Shown: positions 17,571-27,098 of the stretch, piece by piece | Layout of the letters: every line of letters begins with the position of its first letter | Position numbering within the stretch: the first letter of the stretch is position 1 | Source of the DNA: Nocardioides gansuensis | GTDB lineage: Bacteria; Actinomycetota; Actinomycetes; Propionibacteriales; Nocardioidaceae | NCBI RefSeq assembly: GCF_003076135.1 | Contig: NZ_QDGZ01000001.1 | Location: 62,001 to 126,000, forward strand | Length of the DNA: 64,000 nucleotides | Direction of reading: 5' to 3' | The notes under the pieces: model-generated | What the model was told of the DNA's origin: nothing | Databases searched by the model: none | Seen by the model: only the letters and a program-made list of their open reading frames with translations | Position numbers and translations under genes: made by a program

Positions 17571-18275
17571 TCAGGGGCGCGTGAGCGTGACGGAGTCCAC
17601 GGGCAGGGTCGCGCCGCACAGGTAGACCGCTACCCGCTGCCGGCCCGGGGAGACGTCGCGCACGAGCATCACGGCCCGCGCCCCGTCGTACGTCACGGGC
17701 ACCCGGCGACCGGGGACCGTGGTCGGCACCACGCACCCGGCGGCGTTGTCGGTGGTGGCGTCGGCCGGAGGCAGGGAGCCGAGGGCCTCGGCGGCCTGGC
17801 GCTCCAGCGAGCCGTCGCTGGACAGGCGGGGGAGGCCGCTGTCCTTGTCGGTCCGCAGCTGGGCCCCGCCGCTCAGCGGCGACTCTCTGGGGGCAGCCTC
17901 CCCGGAGGTCGCGTGGGGGTCCTCGCCGGCCTCGGAATTGCCCTCGCCCGAGTCGTCGGCCTGGCCCTCGGCCACGGTGCCACCCGTGTCGGTCGCCGCG
18001 TCGAACCCGTCGGGCGGAAGCAGCTGGGGGAGCGCCACGCCGCCGGCGACGAGGGCGGCCGCCGCGACGAGGAGGGAGGCGGCCCGGCGGCGACGCCGCG
18101 CGGCCAGGGGTACGACGGTCGCGGCCGGGCTGTCGTCGCGGGGGGCAGTCAGCTCGGCGAGCCGCGCGTCGAGCCGGGCGACGACGTGCTCCGGGGTCGG
18201 CTCGGTGTGGCGGGCGCCGCGCAGGAGGGCGCGCACGGACTCCTCCTGGGCCGGGGTCAGCTCGGGATCGGTCAT
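17571..18275 (-). CDS. Putative membrane anti-sigma factor for SigM (RsmA-like)
   Basis: This 234-aa protein has an acidic cytoplasmic N-terminus ([26 protein letters not shown]), a basic stop-transfer run, and one membrane helix at about 66-88 ([19 protein letters not shown]). The extracytoplasmic segment of about 145 residues is rich in Gly, Ser and Glu. No zinc-binding HxxxCxxC motif is present. Assignment rests on its place 52 bp after sigM, as Rv3912 follows sigM in M. tuberculosis. Sequence similarity alone would not identify it. Confidence 0.75.
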   Translation of the reverse strand: MTDPELTPAQEESVRALLRGARHTEPTPEHVVARLDARLAELTAPRDDSPAATVVPLAARRRRRAASLLVAAAALVAGGVALPQLLPPDGFDAATDTGGTVAEGQADDSGEGNSEAGEDPHATSGEAAPRESPLSGGAQLRTDKDSGLPRLSSDGSLERQAAEALGSLPPADATTDNAAGCVVPTTVPGRRVPVTYDGARAVMLVRDVSPGRQRVAVYLCGATLPVDSVTLTRP

Positions 18276-18327
18276 GGGGCACCTCCTTCGGGGCAGCGGT
18301 GGGCGCGCAGGGCGGGGAGCGCGGGGG

Positions 18328-18990
18328 TCAGGTCGCGGGGCGTGGGGGACCGCGTGGCGGGCTCGTGGTTGGGACGTCCTCAGCGGCCGGAGGGTTCCCC
18401 GGGTCGGCCGGGTCGGCCCGGTCGGGGCGAAGCACGCCGAGCAGGGTCGCGAGCCGGACGCGGCCGCGGGAGCAGCGCGACTTCACCGTGCCCTCGGCGC
18501 AGTCGAGGATCTGCGCGACCTCGGCCACGGAGTAGCCCTCCATGTCGACCAGCACGAGCGCCGCCCGCTGCTCCGCCGGCAGCGAGGCCAGGGCGGTGAG
18601 CACCAGGTGCCGGCGCTCGTCGGCGACGGCGACCTCCGCCGGGTCGTCCACGGGCGTCGCGGCCGCCACGAGCGACCCGCGGTCGTCGAGGTCGTCGGGC
18701 AGGGCGTCGGCTGCACGCACCTTGGCGGCGCGCAGCCGGTCGAGGCAGGCGTTGACGACGACCCGGTGCAGCCAGGTGGTGACGGCGGCCTCGCCGCGGA
18801 AGGAGCCGGCGCGCCGGAACGCCGCGACCATGCCGTCCTGGAGCCCGTCGGCGGCGTCCTCGGGGTTGCCCATCGTGCGCAGCGCGACGGCCCAGAGCCG
18901 GTCGCGGTGGCGGGCGAACAGCTCGCCGAACGCGTCCGCGTCTCCCGCCACGTGGGCGCTGAGCAGCTCGTCGTCGGACCGTTCGCTCAC
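18328..18990 (-). CDS. sigM: ECF RNA polymerase sigma factor (SigM-like)
   Basis: This 220-aa ECF factor has region 2 with DGLQDGMVAAFRRAGSFRG and TWLHRVVVNACLDRLR, and region 4 with LPAEQRAALVLVDMEGYSVAEVAQILDCAEGTVKSRCSRGRVRL. A Pro-rich tail of about 35 residues follows. The GTG overlaps the stop of the pseudokinase gene in GTGA. Position between MurJ/pseudokinase and trxB matches mycobacterial sigM. The anti-sigma gene follows on the same strand. Confidence 0.93.
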   Translation of the reverse strand: MSERSDDELLSAHVAGDADAFGELFARHRDRLWAVALRTMGNPEDAADGLQDGMVAAFRRAGSFRGEAAVTTWLHRVVVNACLDRLRAAKVRAADALPDDLDDRGSLVAAATPVDDPAEVAVADERRHLVLTALASLPAEQRAALVLVDMEGYSVAEVAQILDCAEGTVKSRCSRGRVRLATLLGVLRPDRADPADPGNPPAAEDVPTTSPPRGPPRPAT

Positions 18991-21023
18991 CCGCGCACCT
19001 CGACCTCGGCGACGTGGCCTCGGTAGCGCCCGTCCTCCTGGTCCTGGGGCAGCGAGGTGAGCCAGACGGTGACGAACTGGCCCGACACCGCCTCCTCCAG
19101 CGTGAAGGTGAGCCTGCCCGTGCCTGTCTGCTCGCCGACCGGCGTGAGCCCGTCCACGGTCGTGGGTCGCTGGGTCGTCACATAGATCGACACCGACGTC
19201 GGTCCGCCGAGCGTGGTGACGTCGACCTCGCGGACGCCCTTGGTGCCCTGCAGGTCGAGGATGAGGCCGACGCCCTTCTTCAGCGCGGGCACGGCGGGGC
19301 CGAGGTTGTCGTCGTAGCCCGCCGTCTGCCACGACGTCTGGTCATTGCCGTCGAGGACGAGCGGCACGAGCTCGGGATACTCGTCCTTCGGCTCCGCGCC
19401 CTGCGGATCGAAGTCGTCCGCAGTGATCCCGGCCAGCGGCCTCGGCTCGGCGGGCGCCACGCCGCCCTGGTTGGTGGTGCCGGGGTCGGGGCTGTCGGGC
19501 GTGCCGAGCTGGTACGCCGCCACGGCGGCCACCAGGACGAGCATGCACAGGGCGACCAGCATCGCCAGCCGGATCCAGCTGCGCCCGGGCACGACGTCGC
19601 CCGTGGTCTCCTCCCAGGAGGGCCACGAGCCGCTCCCGGCCGAGGACGCACTCAGCGGTCCGCTGCCGCTCGCCTCCCATGGCCAGTAGTCCGGCGCGGC
19701 GGCCGCGCGGCTGCCGGGCTTGGGCCGGCGGACTGGCTCACCCTCGGGCGGGTCGGGGGCGAAGAGCGGCTTGGCCTCGGGCTCTGCCAGCGGTGGCGGA
19801 GGAGCGGGCTTCTCCGTGCGCAGCCGGTGCCAGTCGACCTCGTCGGTGTCGTCGTGGAAGACCGGCATCCCGGCCTCGGTCGGCAGCTCTGCCGCGGTGA
19901 CCGGCTGGCCCGGTGTGCCCGCTCGCGGGGGTAGTCCGTGACGAACGGACCCTGAACCGGGCGTCTCGAGGGTCCGATCGTCACGGACTACCCCGGCGCC
20001 AGGCTCCGGCGCCGCCGGCTTCGCCCGGGTCGGCGCCTCGAGCTGGACCCGGAGGGTGGGGTCGACCGGCGCCTGGACCGTGGGCTCGTCAACGGGTTCG
20101 GGTGTCGGCTCGGCCGGGGGCTCCGGCTCGGGGGCGGGCCCTGCCTCCTGCCCAGGCTCCCGCTCGGGCGCTGTCACGATCCACCGAGCCGGCGCCGGCG
20201 GGAGCGGGCGGTGCGCGCGTGCGGGCTCGGGCTCGGGCGCGCGGTCGCCGAGGAAGGCCCCCAGTGCCGTCGCGATCCCTGCCGCGGTCGTCAGGTCGTG
20301 CTCGCTGCGCTGCGGCTGGTCCTTGGCGGGGTTGAGCACCTGGTCGCAGAGCAGGTCGAGCGCGCGCGGGATGCCGGCCCTGACGCGCCGGGGCCGGAGC
20401 ACCCACCCGTGGTCCTGCAGCGCCGGCGGCACCCGGGAGCCGGAGACGCCGGCCCAGCGGCCCGTGAGCGCGGCGTACAGCAGGCCGGCCAGGTCGACGA
20501 CGTCGGCGGTGAGCCGGCCCGGGGGCAGGCCGTGCAGCGCGGCGTCGACCTCGAGGCCGATCAGCCGCACCTCTCCGTTGACGTCGACGAGCACGTTCTC
20601 CGGGTTGAGCCGACCGTGCGCGATCCCCACGGCGTGCGCCCGGGCGATGGTCTCGGCGACCTCGGCGACCAGCCAGGCGGCCCGGCGGGGCGCGAGCGGT
20701 CCCTCGCCGGACAGCATGACGTCGAGAGAGGTGCCCTGGCCCCACTCGTTGACGACGTAGCAGCGGTCGTCGAGGCACTCGGCGTCCAGCACCCGGAGGA
20801 TCCGGCGGTCGACGACCCGCGCCGACCGCTTCGCGGCGTCGAGCATCAGCGGCACCCGCTCGTCGCCCGCGGGGATGAGGTGCACGGCCACGTGCCGCGA
20901 CAGCACCCGGTCGTAGGCGCGCCAGAAGCGGCCGCCACCAGCCTCCGAGAGCAGGTCCTCGAGCTGGTAGCGGGCACCCAGGACGTCGCCGGCGCGCGTG
21001 GAGTCAGCCACGGGTGCTCTCAC
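18987..21023 (-). CDS. Membrane pseudokinase with C-terminal extracytoplasmic domain (Rv3910 C-half-like)
   Basis: In this 678-aa protein residues 15-255 have a protein-kinase-like fold with the catalytic residues lost. The ATP lysine position reads VAVHLI (His48), HRD reads HGR (136-138) with NPENVLVD kept, and DFG reads GLE (156-158). A Pro/Glu-rich linker (260-500) leads to one membrane helix (LAMLVALCMLVLVAAVAAYQL). A discoidin-like domain follows (NDQTSWQTAGYDDN, then GVREVDVTTLGGPTSVSIYV). In mycobacteria this module is fused to MurJ and binds FhaA. GTG 21023 is used; a GTG four codons on is possible. Confidence 0.88.
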   Translation of the reverse strand: MRAPVADSTRAGDVLGARYQLEDLLSEAGGGRFWRAYDRVLSRHVAVHLIPAGDERVPLMLDAAKRSARVVDRRILRVLDAECLDDRCYVVNEWGQGTSLDVMLSGEGPLAPRRAAWLVAEVAETIARAHAVGIAHGRLNPENVLVDVNGEVRLIGLEVDAALHGLPPGRLTADVVDLAGLLYAALTGRWAGVSGSRVPPALQDHGWVLRPRRVRAGIPRALDLLCDQVLNPAKDQPQRSEHDLTTAAGIATALGAFLGDRAPEPEPARAHRPLPPAPARWIVTAPEREPGQEAGPAPEPEPPAEPTPEPVDEPTVQAPVDPTLRVQLEAPTRAKPAAPEPGAGVVRDDRTLETPGSGSVRHGLPPRAGTPGQPVTAAELPTEAGMPVFHDDTDEVDWHRLRTEKPAPPPPLAEPEAKPLFAPDPPEGEPVRRPKPGSRAAAAPDYWPWEASGSGPLSASSAGSGSWPSWEETTGDVVPGRSWIRLAMLVALCMLVLVAAVAAYQLGTPDSPDPGTTNQGGVAPAEPRPLAGITADDFDPQGAEPKDEYPELVPLVLDGNDQTSWQTAGYDDNLGPAVPALKKGVGLILDLQGTKGVREVDVTTLGGPTSVSIYVTTQRPTTVDGLTPVGEQTGTGRLTFTLEEAVSGQFVTVWLTSLPQDQEDGRYRGHVAEVEVRG

Positions 21024-21062
21024 TCTCCTCCCGGCGCGGATGCGCTCCCATCCTAGGACGCG

Positions 21063-22700
21063 TCATGATCGCCGCAGGCGTCCCACGAGGGTGTCCAGCA
21101 GCACGGTTACCTCACGGATCCGCAACGCCCTGGCCAACGCGACCAGCACGACGAGGGCCGCGGTGCCGGCGAGGCCGCCGCGCACGGCGGAGACGACCGG
21201 GTGCGGCTGGTCGCCCAGCCCCGCCAGGCCCCGGGTGACGGCCCACGCGGCCAGCGTCGCGAGGCCGACGGCGACCACCATGCGGACCAGGAAGCGCACC
21301 AGCACCGGCGTGTCGAGGCCGCCGACGAGGCGTCGGAGCGCGCCATAGCTGAGCAGGGAGCCCACGGCGTACGCCGCGAGGTAGGCCAGGGCCAGGGCCG
21401 GCGACGTGTGCTCGGCGGGGGCCCGGGAGACGAGCGTGACGGCGACGACCACGTTGGTCGCGGCGATGGCGCACTGGATGACGAAGACCCGCCGGGTCAG
21501 CTCGAGGGCGTAGAAGCCGCGCAGCATCAGGTAGTGCACGGTGAAGAAGACGAGGGCCGGGCCGAAGATCGCGAGCGAGGGCACGATCAGGTGCACGTCG
21601 TCGCGGCCCGCGCCCCAGCCGAACATCGCGTTGGCGACGTCGGGGGCAACCACCGGCAGCAGGGCGGCGAAGGGCAGCACCAGCACCAGGCAGGTGCGCA
21701 GGGTGCTCGCCAGGGTGTGCCCCAGGTCGGCCAGCCGGCCGTCGTGGGCCTGGTCGGAGATCCGGGGCAGGATCGCGGTGGCGAGCGAGACGGTGACGAT
21801 CGAGTGCGGCACCATCACCAGCAGGAAGGCGCTGGAGTAGACCGTGTAGCCGGTGCCCTCGCCCCCGTGCACGGTGCCGCCGGACGCCAGCCACACCACG
21901 ACGAGGTAGGCGACCTGGTTGACGACGACGAACAGCACGGTCCACAGGCCCAGCCGCAGGGTGCGGGCCAGGCCGGGGTCGCGGAAGTCGAACCGCGGCC
22001 GGTAGTGGAAGCCCGCGGCCTTGAGGTAGGGCACCAGGATGAGCAGCTGGGCGACGATGCCGAGCGTCGAGCCGAGTCCGAGCAGGACCTCCTGGTCGGG
22101 GGCGTACGCCGCGTACTTCCCGGCGCCGGTGGCCTTGCCGTAGAGCACGAGGTAGGCCGTGAGCATCACGACCGCGATCAGGTTGTTGGCGATCGGCGCC
22201 CACATCATCGGGCCGAACCGGCCGCGGGCGTTGAGCACCTGTCCGACCAGCACGAACATGCCGTAGAAGAACACCTGCGGCAGGCACCAGCGGGTCAGGT
22301 CGACCATGGACTCCAGGTGGGCGGCACGTGCGGGCTCGAAGTACCCCGGGTGGAGGTAGAGGCGCAGCAGCGCCGGTGCCGCGACAACCAGGACGAGCGT
22401 GACGGCGGCCAGGAAGAGCGCCGAGAGCGTGATCACCCGGCTGGCGTAGGCGTCGCCGCCGTCGGGGTCCTCCTTCATCGCCCGCACCAGCTGGGGCACC
22501 AGCACCGCGTTGAACACGCCGCCCGCGACCAGGATGTAGACCATGTTGGGCAGCGTGTTGGCGATCGAGAAGAGGTCGCCGTGCAGCAGCACGCCAAGGG
22601 CCGCCACCAGCAGCATGCTGCGCACGTAGCCGCTGAGCCGTGACACCACCGTGCCCGCGGCCATCACGGCGCTCGAGGCGAGGATCCGCTGGTCGGTCAC
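21063..22700 (-). CDS. murJ: Lipid II flippase MurJ (MviN)
   Basis: This 545-aa polytopic MOP-superfamily protein moves lipid II across the membrane for peptidoglycan synthesis. The family start ILASSAVMAAGTVVSRLSGYVRSMLL is clear, with DLFSIANTLPNMVYILVAGGVFNAVLVPQL and FYGMFVLVGQVLNARGRFGPMMWAPIANN in succession. Hydrophobic segments continue through to about 530, as expected for some 14 helices. The GTG overlaps the upstream gene's stop (GTGA). The pseudokinase gene follows 39 bp downstream. Confidence 0.95.
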   Translation of the reverse strand: MTDQRILASSAVMAAGTVVSRLSGYVRSMLLVAALGVLLHGDLFSIANTLPNMVYILVAGGVFNAVLVPQLVRAMKEDPDGGDAYASRVITLSALFLAAVTLVLVVAAPALLRLYLHPGYFEPARAAHLESMVDLTRWCLPQVFFYGMFVLVGQVLNARGRFGPMMWAPIANNLIAVVMLTAYLVLYGKATGAGKYAAYAPDQEVLLGLGSTLGIVAQLLILVPYLKAAGFHYRPRFDFRDPGLARTLRLGLWTVLFVVVNQVAYLVVVWLASGGTVHGGEGTGYTVYSSAFLLVMVPHSIVTVSLATAILPRISDQAHDGRLADLGHTLASTLRTCLVLVLPFAALLPVVAPDVANAMFGWGAGRDDVHLIVPSLAIFGPALVFFTVHYLMLRGFYALELTRRVFVIQCAIAATNVVVAVTLVSRAPAEHTSPALALAYLAAYAVGSLLSYGALRRLVGGLDTPVLVRFLVRMVVAVGLATLAAWAVTRGLAGLGDQPHPVVSAVRGGLAGTAALVVLVALARALRIREVTVLLDTLVGRLRRS

Positions 22701-24880
22701 GCGGTGGCCTCGCGGGCGGCGACGAGGCGGCGGCGCAGGCGCAGGGCCATGGCGCCGACGAGGATGGCGGCACCGAGCCCCATCACCACCCAGATGATCC
22801 GGCTGGCCTGCGCGGCCCGGACGGGGAGCACGTCGCTCCCGCCGAGCGGCCTGCCGTCGACGTCGGTGACGACGAGCCGCACGTCGTGGATGCCGAGCCG
22901 GTCGGTCGTGATGTCGGGACGGATGCGCGTGCGGGACGCCGGCGCGAGCGTGATCGGGCCGAGGTCCTCGAGACTGACCTCGTCCTCCGACTCGGCGGCC
23001 ACCCGCACGGTCACGATCTGGTCGAGGCCGTTGACGAGGGTGGCGCCGAACCGGCCGGTCTGGCTGGACAGGGTGACCTTGCTGGGCGCCTCGACCTCGA
23101 TGGAGGCGAGCTGTCCGCGGAGGTATCTCGTGGTGGCCTCGGCGGCGGCCACGCCCCGGCCAGGGCGTTCGCGGTGGGCGGAGGAGAGCGTCGTGAGAGC
23201 CTCGTCCGCGACCTGCGCCTCGACCGTGGTCACCGCGGTGAGCACCTTCTCCAGCTGGCTGGCGGCCGCGATCATCTCGCGGGCCGCGGCGAACGCCGGC
23301 CGGTCGAGCTCGCCCTGCAGGTCCTCCTCGGTGTAGACCAGGTCACGGGCGGTCGCCGAGACGGCCGGCCGATCGACGACCTCGTTGATGCCGACGGCGC
23401 GCAGCCACGGCAGCTCCAGCGGCCCGAAGAGGTCGGCCGGGTCGCGGGGGTGCCAGTCGGCGGGCAGCATCACGACCACGGGAGCGGTGTCGCCGGCGGC
23501 GAGCCGCAGGGACGCCTCGCTGAGCAGCCGCTGGCGGACGGCGATCGGGTCGCCGTCCGGGGCGGGTGCGGGACCGCCGGCCGCGGCGGCCGTGCTGGTG
23601 ACGATCACCTTGTGGCCCAGCATCCGCACCATCGAGGTGGGGCTGGCCGGCGGTACGGCGAACGCGGTGTCGCCCAGCAGCACCGTCGACTCGGGAGCCG
23701 CGGCCTCGACCGCGGCAGCACTGAGGATCCCGTCGCGCGGGGCGAGCGCGGGGGTGGCGAACACGCCCGTGGCCTCCATCACCACGCGCGACCGGGTGAC
23801 GCTCCGGTCGAACAGCTCCCGGTCGTGGGCCAGGGCCGCGGACGCGTCGATGTCGCCGTAGGGCAGGGCCAGCACGTCCTGGCCGGCCATGGCGGTCCGG
23901 AAGCGCTCGAGCCACGCGGTCGCGGCGGCCTGGGCGGCCGCCTGCTCGTCGGTCGTCTCGTGGTCCGGCTCCTCGGAGACGAAGGGGGAGGGGGACTCGC
24001 CCTCCTGGCCGGCTCCCGTCTCGCCGCCGTCGGGCTCGGCCTCACCGTCGCCCTCCGCGCCCTCGGCCGGGAGCTTGGCCGGGTCGGGGGCGAGGCTGCG
24101 AGGCGGGTTGCCCTTGGCGAGCCGGTCGACCGCGACGAGGACGGCCGGGTCGACCAGCCAGGAGAGCCGGGAGGCGCCCGCCGCGTCGGCCACGTCGAGG
24201 AGCGACTCCAGGCGCCCGCCCTCGGACAGCGACCGGGTCCACTGCGGGACGCGGGCGATCTGGCCGTCGGGCTCGTGCCAGACCGTGCCCCGCACGGGCA
24301 CCACGAACGCCGCCTCGACCTGGCTGTCCGTCTCGGCGACGAGCGGCAGGAAGGTGCGCGCCCGCCCCACGGCGTACTCGGGACGCACTCCGTCGACCGC
24401 CCCGAGCGCGTGCACGCCGAACCAGTAGACGCCGGGCGCCGCCGCGTCGATCGTGAGCTCCTCCCACGGGATGGAGAGGGTGAACGGCGCCGACTGGCCG
24501 GGCTCGAGGACGTCGACGGTGGTCCAGGTGCTGGGCGTGATGACCCGCTCGCCGACATACTCCAGCGGGTCGATGGCCGCCGAGGCAGCCAGCGAGCCGG
24601 TGTCGGTGATCGGAGTGGTGGAGCGGAAGGCGTGGAGGTTGACGTCGGTCCAGGTCTCGTCGCTGGCGTTGGTCACCGTGCCGCCCACGACGACGGGCTC
24701 GCCGGGCTGCAGGGTGCTCGGCAGGAGGGCGTCGATGCGTACGACGAGGGGGTCGTCCTCGGCCCGCGGCGCCGCGTGTGCCGGGGCCCGGGCCAGGCCG
24801 AGGGACAGCACCACGACGAGCCCCGCGAGGACCGCCACCACGACCCTCCGGGCAGGCGAGGACGAGGACGGGCGGGGCAC
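22697..24880 (-). CDS. DUF6049 family secreted/membrane protein (Rv3909-like)
   Basis: This 727-aa protein has an N-terminal signal segment (VVVAVLAGLVVVLSLGLARAPAHA), a large extracytoplasmic region and one C-terminal helix (IIWVVMGLGAAILVGAMALRLRRRL). The first outer part looks like an Ig-like domain (LQPGEPVVVGGTVTNASDETW). The placement before murJ matches Rv3909 in mycobacteria, an uncharacterised envelope protein. I chose GTG 24880 because upstream codons lie in the pcnA promoter; its ribosome binding site is weak. The biochemical role is unknown. Confidence 0.85.
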   Translation of the reverse strand: MPRPSSSSPARRVVVAVLAGLVVVLSLGLARAPAHAAPRAEDDPLVVRIDALLPSTLQPGEPVVVGGTVTNASDETWTDVNLHAFRSTTPITDTGSLAASAAIDPLEYVGERVITPSTWTTVDVLEPGQSAPFTLSIPWEELTIDAAAPGVYWFGVHALGAVDGVRPEYAVGRARTFLPLVAETDSQVEAAFVVPVRGTVWHEPDGQIARVPQWTRSLSEGGRLESLLDVADAAGASRLSWLVDPAVLVAVDRLAKGNPPRSLAPDPAKLPAEGAEGDGEAEPDGGETGAGQEGESPSPFVSEEPDHETTDEQAAAQAAATAWLERFRTAMAGQDVLALPYGDIDASAALAHDRELFDRSVTRSRVVMEATGVFATPALAPRDGILSAAAVEAAAPESTVLLGDTAFAVPPASPTSMVRMLGHKVIVTSTAAAAGGPAPAPDGDPIAVRQRLLSEASLRLAAGDTAPVVVMLPADWHPRDPADLFGPLELPWLRAVGINEVVDRPAVSATARDLVYTEEDLQGELDRPAFAAAREMIAAASQLEKVLTAVTTVEAQVADEALTTLSSAHRERPGRGVAAAEATTRYLRGQLASIEVEAPSKVTLSSQTGRFGATLVNGLDQIVTVRVAAESEDEVSLEDLGPITLAPASRTRIRPDITTDRLGIHDVRLVVTDVDGRPLGGSDVLPVRAAQASRIIWVVMGLGAAILVGAMALRLRRRLVAAREATA

Positions 24881-24943
24881 GCACCGACTGTAGTTGTTTC
24901 CACACACACGGCCCCCGGGGGGCACGCACTAGAGTGGCCTGTC

Positions 24944-26455
24944 GTGTCCGACGCCCCCCGCACCTCCCTCGATCGCCCCGCGGCGCAGCCTCCCGGGCTG
25001 CCGCCGCTGCAGATCGCCGAGGTGCAGCGCCGTGTGGGCGCGGAGCTGGACCGGATCGGCCCGGTCATCGACGAGCTCGGCGAGCGGTTCGCGTCGGCGG
25101 GGGAGCAGCTGGCCCTGGTCGGAGGCCCCGTGCGCGACGCGATGCTCGGCCGCCTGCAGAACGACCTCGACTTCACCACGTCGGCGCGGCCGGAGACCAC
25201 CGAGCGGCTGATCGCCGGCTGGGCCGACGCCGTGTGGGACATGGGCCGCGCCTTCGGCACGATCGGCTGCCGCAAGGGCCCCTGGCAGGTCGAGATCACC
25301 ACCTTCCGTGCGGACACCTACGACCCGACGTCGCGCAAGCCCGACGTGGAGTACGGCGACACGCTGGCCGGCGACCTCGGCCGGCGTGACTTCACGGTCA
25401 ACGCGATGGCGGTGACGCTGCCCGACCGCGGCTTCGAGGACCCCTTCGGCGGCCTGCTCGACCTCGCGCACCGGGTGCTCCGCACCCCGGGCCGTCCCGA
25501 GGACTCCTTCTCCGACGACCCACTGCGGATGATGCGGGCCGCGCGCTTCGCCGCCCAGCTCGGCTTCGGGGTCGCCCCCGAGGTCGTCGAGGCGATGACC
25601 GCGATGGCCGGCCGGATCGAGATCATCTCCGCCGAGCGGGTGCGCGACGAGCTGGTCAAGCTGGTGTGCGCACCCCACCCGCGGCTCGGGCTCACCCTGC
25701 TGGTCCAGACCGGGCTCGCCGACCACGTGCTGCCGGAGCTGCCGGCGCTGGCGCTGGAGCGCGACGAGCACCACCGCCACAAGGACGTCTACGAGCACAC
25801 GCTCACCGTCCTGGAGCAGTCGATCGCGCTGGAGGACCGGCTCGGCGGCGGTCCGGACTTCATCTCCCGCTTCGCGGCGCTCATGCACGACGTCGGCAAG
25901 CCGCGCACCCGCCGCTTCGAGGCCGGCGGCATCGTCACCTTCCACCACCACGACGTGGTCGGCGCCAAGCTCACCCACAAGCGGATGCAGGCGCTGCGCT
26001 TCTCCAACGCCGAGATCGACGCGGTCAGCAAGCTCGTCGAGCTGCACCTGCGATTCCACGGCTACGGCACGGGCGAGTGGACCGACTCGGCCGTACGCCG
26101 CTACGTCCGCGACGCGGGCGACCAGCTCGAGCGGCTGCACATCCTGACCCGGGCCGACTGCACCACGCGCAACCGCCGCAAGGCCGAGCGCCTCCGGCGT
26201 ACCTATGACGACCTCGAGACCCGCATCGCCCGGCTCTCGGAGGAGGAGGAGCTCGCGGCGCTGCGCCCCGACCTCGACGGCAACCAGATCATGCAGATCC
26301 TGGGGATCGGCCCCGGGCGCGAGGTGGGCGAGGCCTACAAGCACCTCCTCGACCTGCGCCTCGAGCACGGCCCGGCGACGCCGGAGGAGGCGAAGGCTGC
26401 GCTGCTCGAGTGGTGGGCCGAGCGGACCGGCGGCGGCCCCGCGACCGCGAAGTGA
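24944..26455 (+). CDS. pcnA: CCA-adding tRNA nucleotidyltransferase / poly(A) polymerase family (PcnA-like)
   Basis: This 503-aa enzyme is likely to add or repair the tRNA 3'-CCA. The head domain has LVGGPVRDAMLGRLQNDLDFTT (GG and DxD motifs) and RRDFTVNAMAV, then RMMRAARFAAQLGF. An HD domain follows with HHRHKDVYEHTLTVLEQS and LMHDVGKPRTRR. The length fits the actinobacterial group with an HD domain. GTG 24944 was chosen because residues upstream lack homology-like character. It is divergent from the DUF6049 gene over 63 bp; mycobacteria have mutT4 in that slot. Confidence 0.94.
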   Translation: MSDAPRTSLDRPAAQPPGLPPLQIAEVQRRVGAELDRIGPVIDELGERFASAGEQLALVGGPVRDAMLGRLQNDLDFTTSARPETTERLIAGWADAVWDMGRAFGTIGCRKGPWQVEITTFRADTYDPTSRKPDVEYGDTLAGDLGRRDFTVNAMAVTLPDRGFEDPFGGLLDLAHRVLRTPGRPEDSFSDDPLRMMRAARFAAQLGFGVAPEVVEAMTAMAGRIEIISAERVRDELVKLVCAPHPRLGLTLLVQTGLADHVLPELPALALERDEHHRHKDVYEHTLTVLEQSIALEDRLGGGPDFISRFAALMHDVGKPRTRRFEAGGIVTFHHHDVVGAKLTHKRMQALRFSNAEIDAVSKLVELHLRFHGYGTGEWTDSAVRRYVRDAGDQLERLHILTRADCTTRNRRKAERLRRTYDDLETRIARLSEEEELAALRPDLDGNQIMQILGIGPGREVGEAYKHLLDLRLEHGPATPEEAKAALLEWWAERTGGGPATAK

Positions 26456-26530
26456 CGAGCGCCACCTCGCGCTGACGAGGCGGGTACCCGCAGGTAGCGT
26501 GCGCCGCACATCCGTCCTCCGAGGAGTCTC

Positions 26531-27001
26531 ATGCCGCTCACCGACGTCGCCCCGCTCGAGGCCACCATCGCGATCGACGCCCCGCCCGCCCGGGTCTGGT
26601 CGCTGGTCTCCGACCTGACCAACATGCGCCGCTGGAGCCCGCAGAACCGCCGCACGATCGTCCTCGGCGGCGAGACGAGGAACGGCGCGAAGTTCGTCAA
26701 CATCAACCGCCGCGGGCTGCTCGTCTGGCCGACCCAGGGGATGGTCGTGGAGTACGAGGCGCCCCGACGGATCGCCTTCCGGATCAAGGAGAACTGGACG
26801 ATCTGGTCCTACACCCTCGAGCCGACCGGCACCGGCGGCACCCGCCTGGTCTCCCGGCGCGAGGCGCCCCAGGGCATCTCCGACCTGTCCGTCGGGCTGA
26901 CGAAGACCGTGCTCGGCGGCGTCGACACCTTCACGGCCGAGCTGCAGGCGGGCCTGGAGGAGACGCTGGCGAAGATCAAGGCCGACGCCGAGCGCCCGTA
27001 G
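26531..27001 (+). CDS. SRPBCC (polyketide cyclase/START-like) family protein
   Basis: This 156-aa helix-grip protein has the family start ATIAIDAPPARVWSLVSDLTNMRRWSPQ and a middle VVEYEAPRRIAFRIKENWTIWSYTLEP. The hydrophobic cavity of such proteins binds small lipophilic ligands; the ligand is unknown. GAGGAG precedes the ATG by 5-6 nt. It follows pcnA by 75 bp on the same strand and is ended by a strong hairpin shared with ino1. Confidence 0.9.
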   Translation: MPLTDVAPLEATIAIDAPPARVWSLVSDLTNMRRWSPQNRRTIVLGGETRNGAKFVNINRRGLLVWPTQGMVVEYEAPRRIAFRIKENWTIWSYTLEPTGTGGTRLVSRREAPQGISDLSVGLTKTVLGGVDTFTAELQAGLEETLAKIKADAERP

Positions 27002-27048
27002 GTGCATCTCCTGGTGAAGCCGCACGCTCCGGCCGGCGCGCAATGCAG

Positions 27049-27083
27049 CGACCCGGCAGGAGCCTGCGGCTCCTGCCGGGTCG
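27049..27083. terminator. Bidirectional terminator hairpin between SRPBCC gene and ino1
   Basis: A perfect 16-bp stem (CGACCCGGCAGGAGCC, 27049-27064, pairing with 27068-27083) closes a TGC loop. It lies between convergent genes, 48 bp after one stop and 16 bp from the other. Confidence 0.85.
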
Positions 27084-27098
27084 TCGGTCAGCGCGAGG

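Noticed and set aside
22640-24943. 768 open codons upstream of and in frame with pcnA
   Set aside because: They are antisense to the DUF6049 gene; pcnA homology starts at the GTG at 24944.
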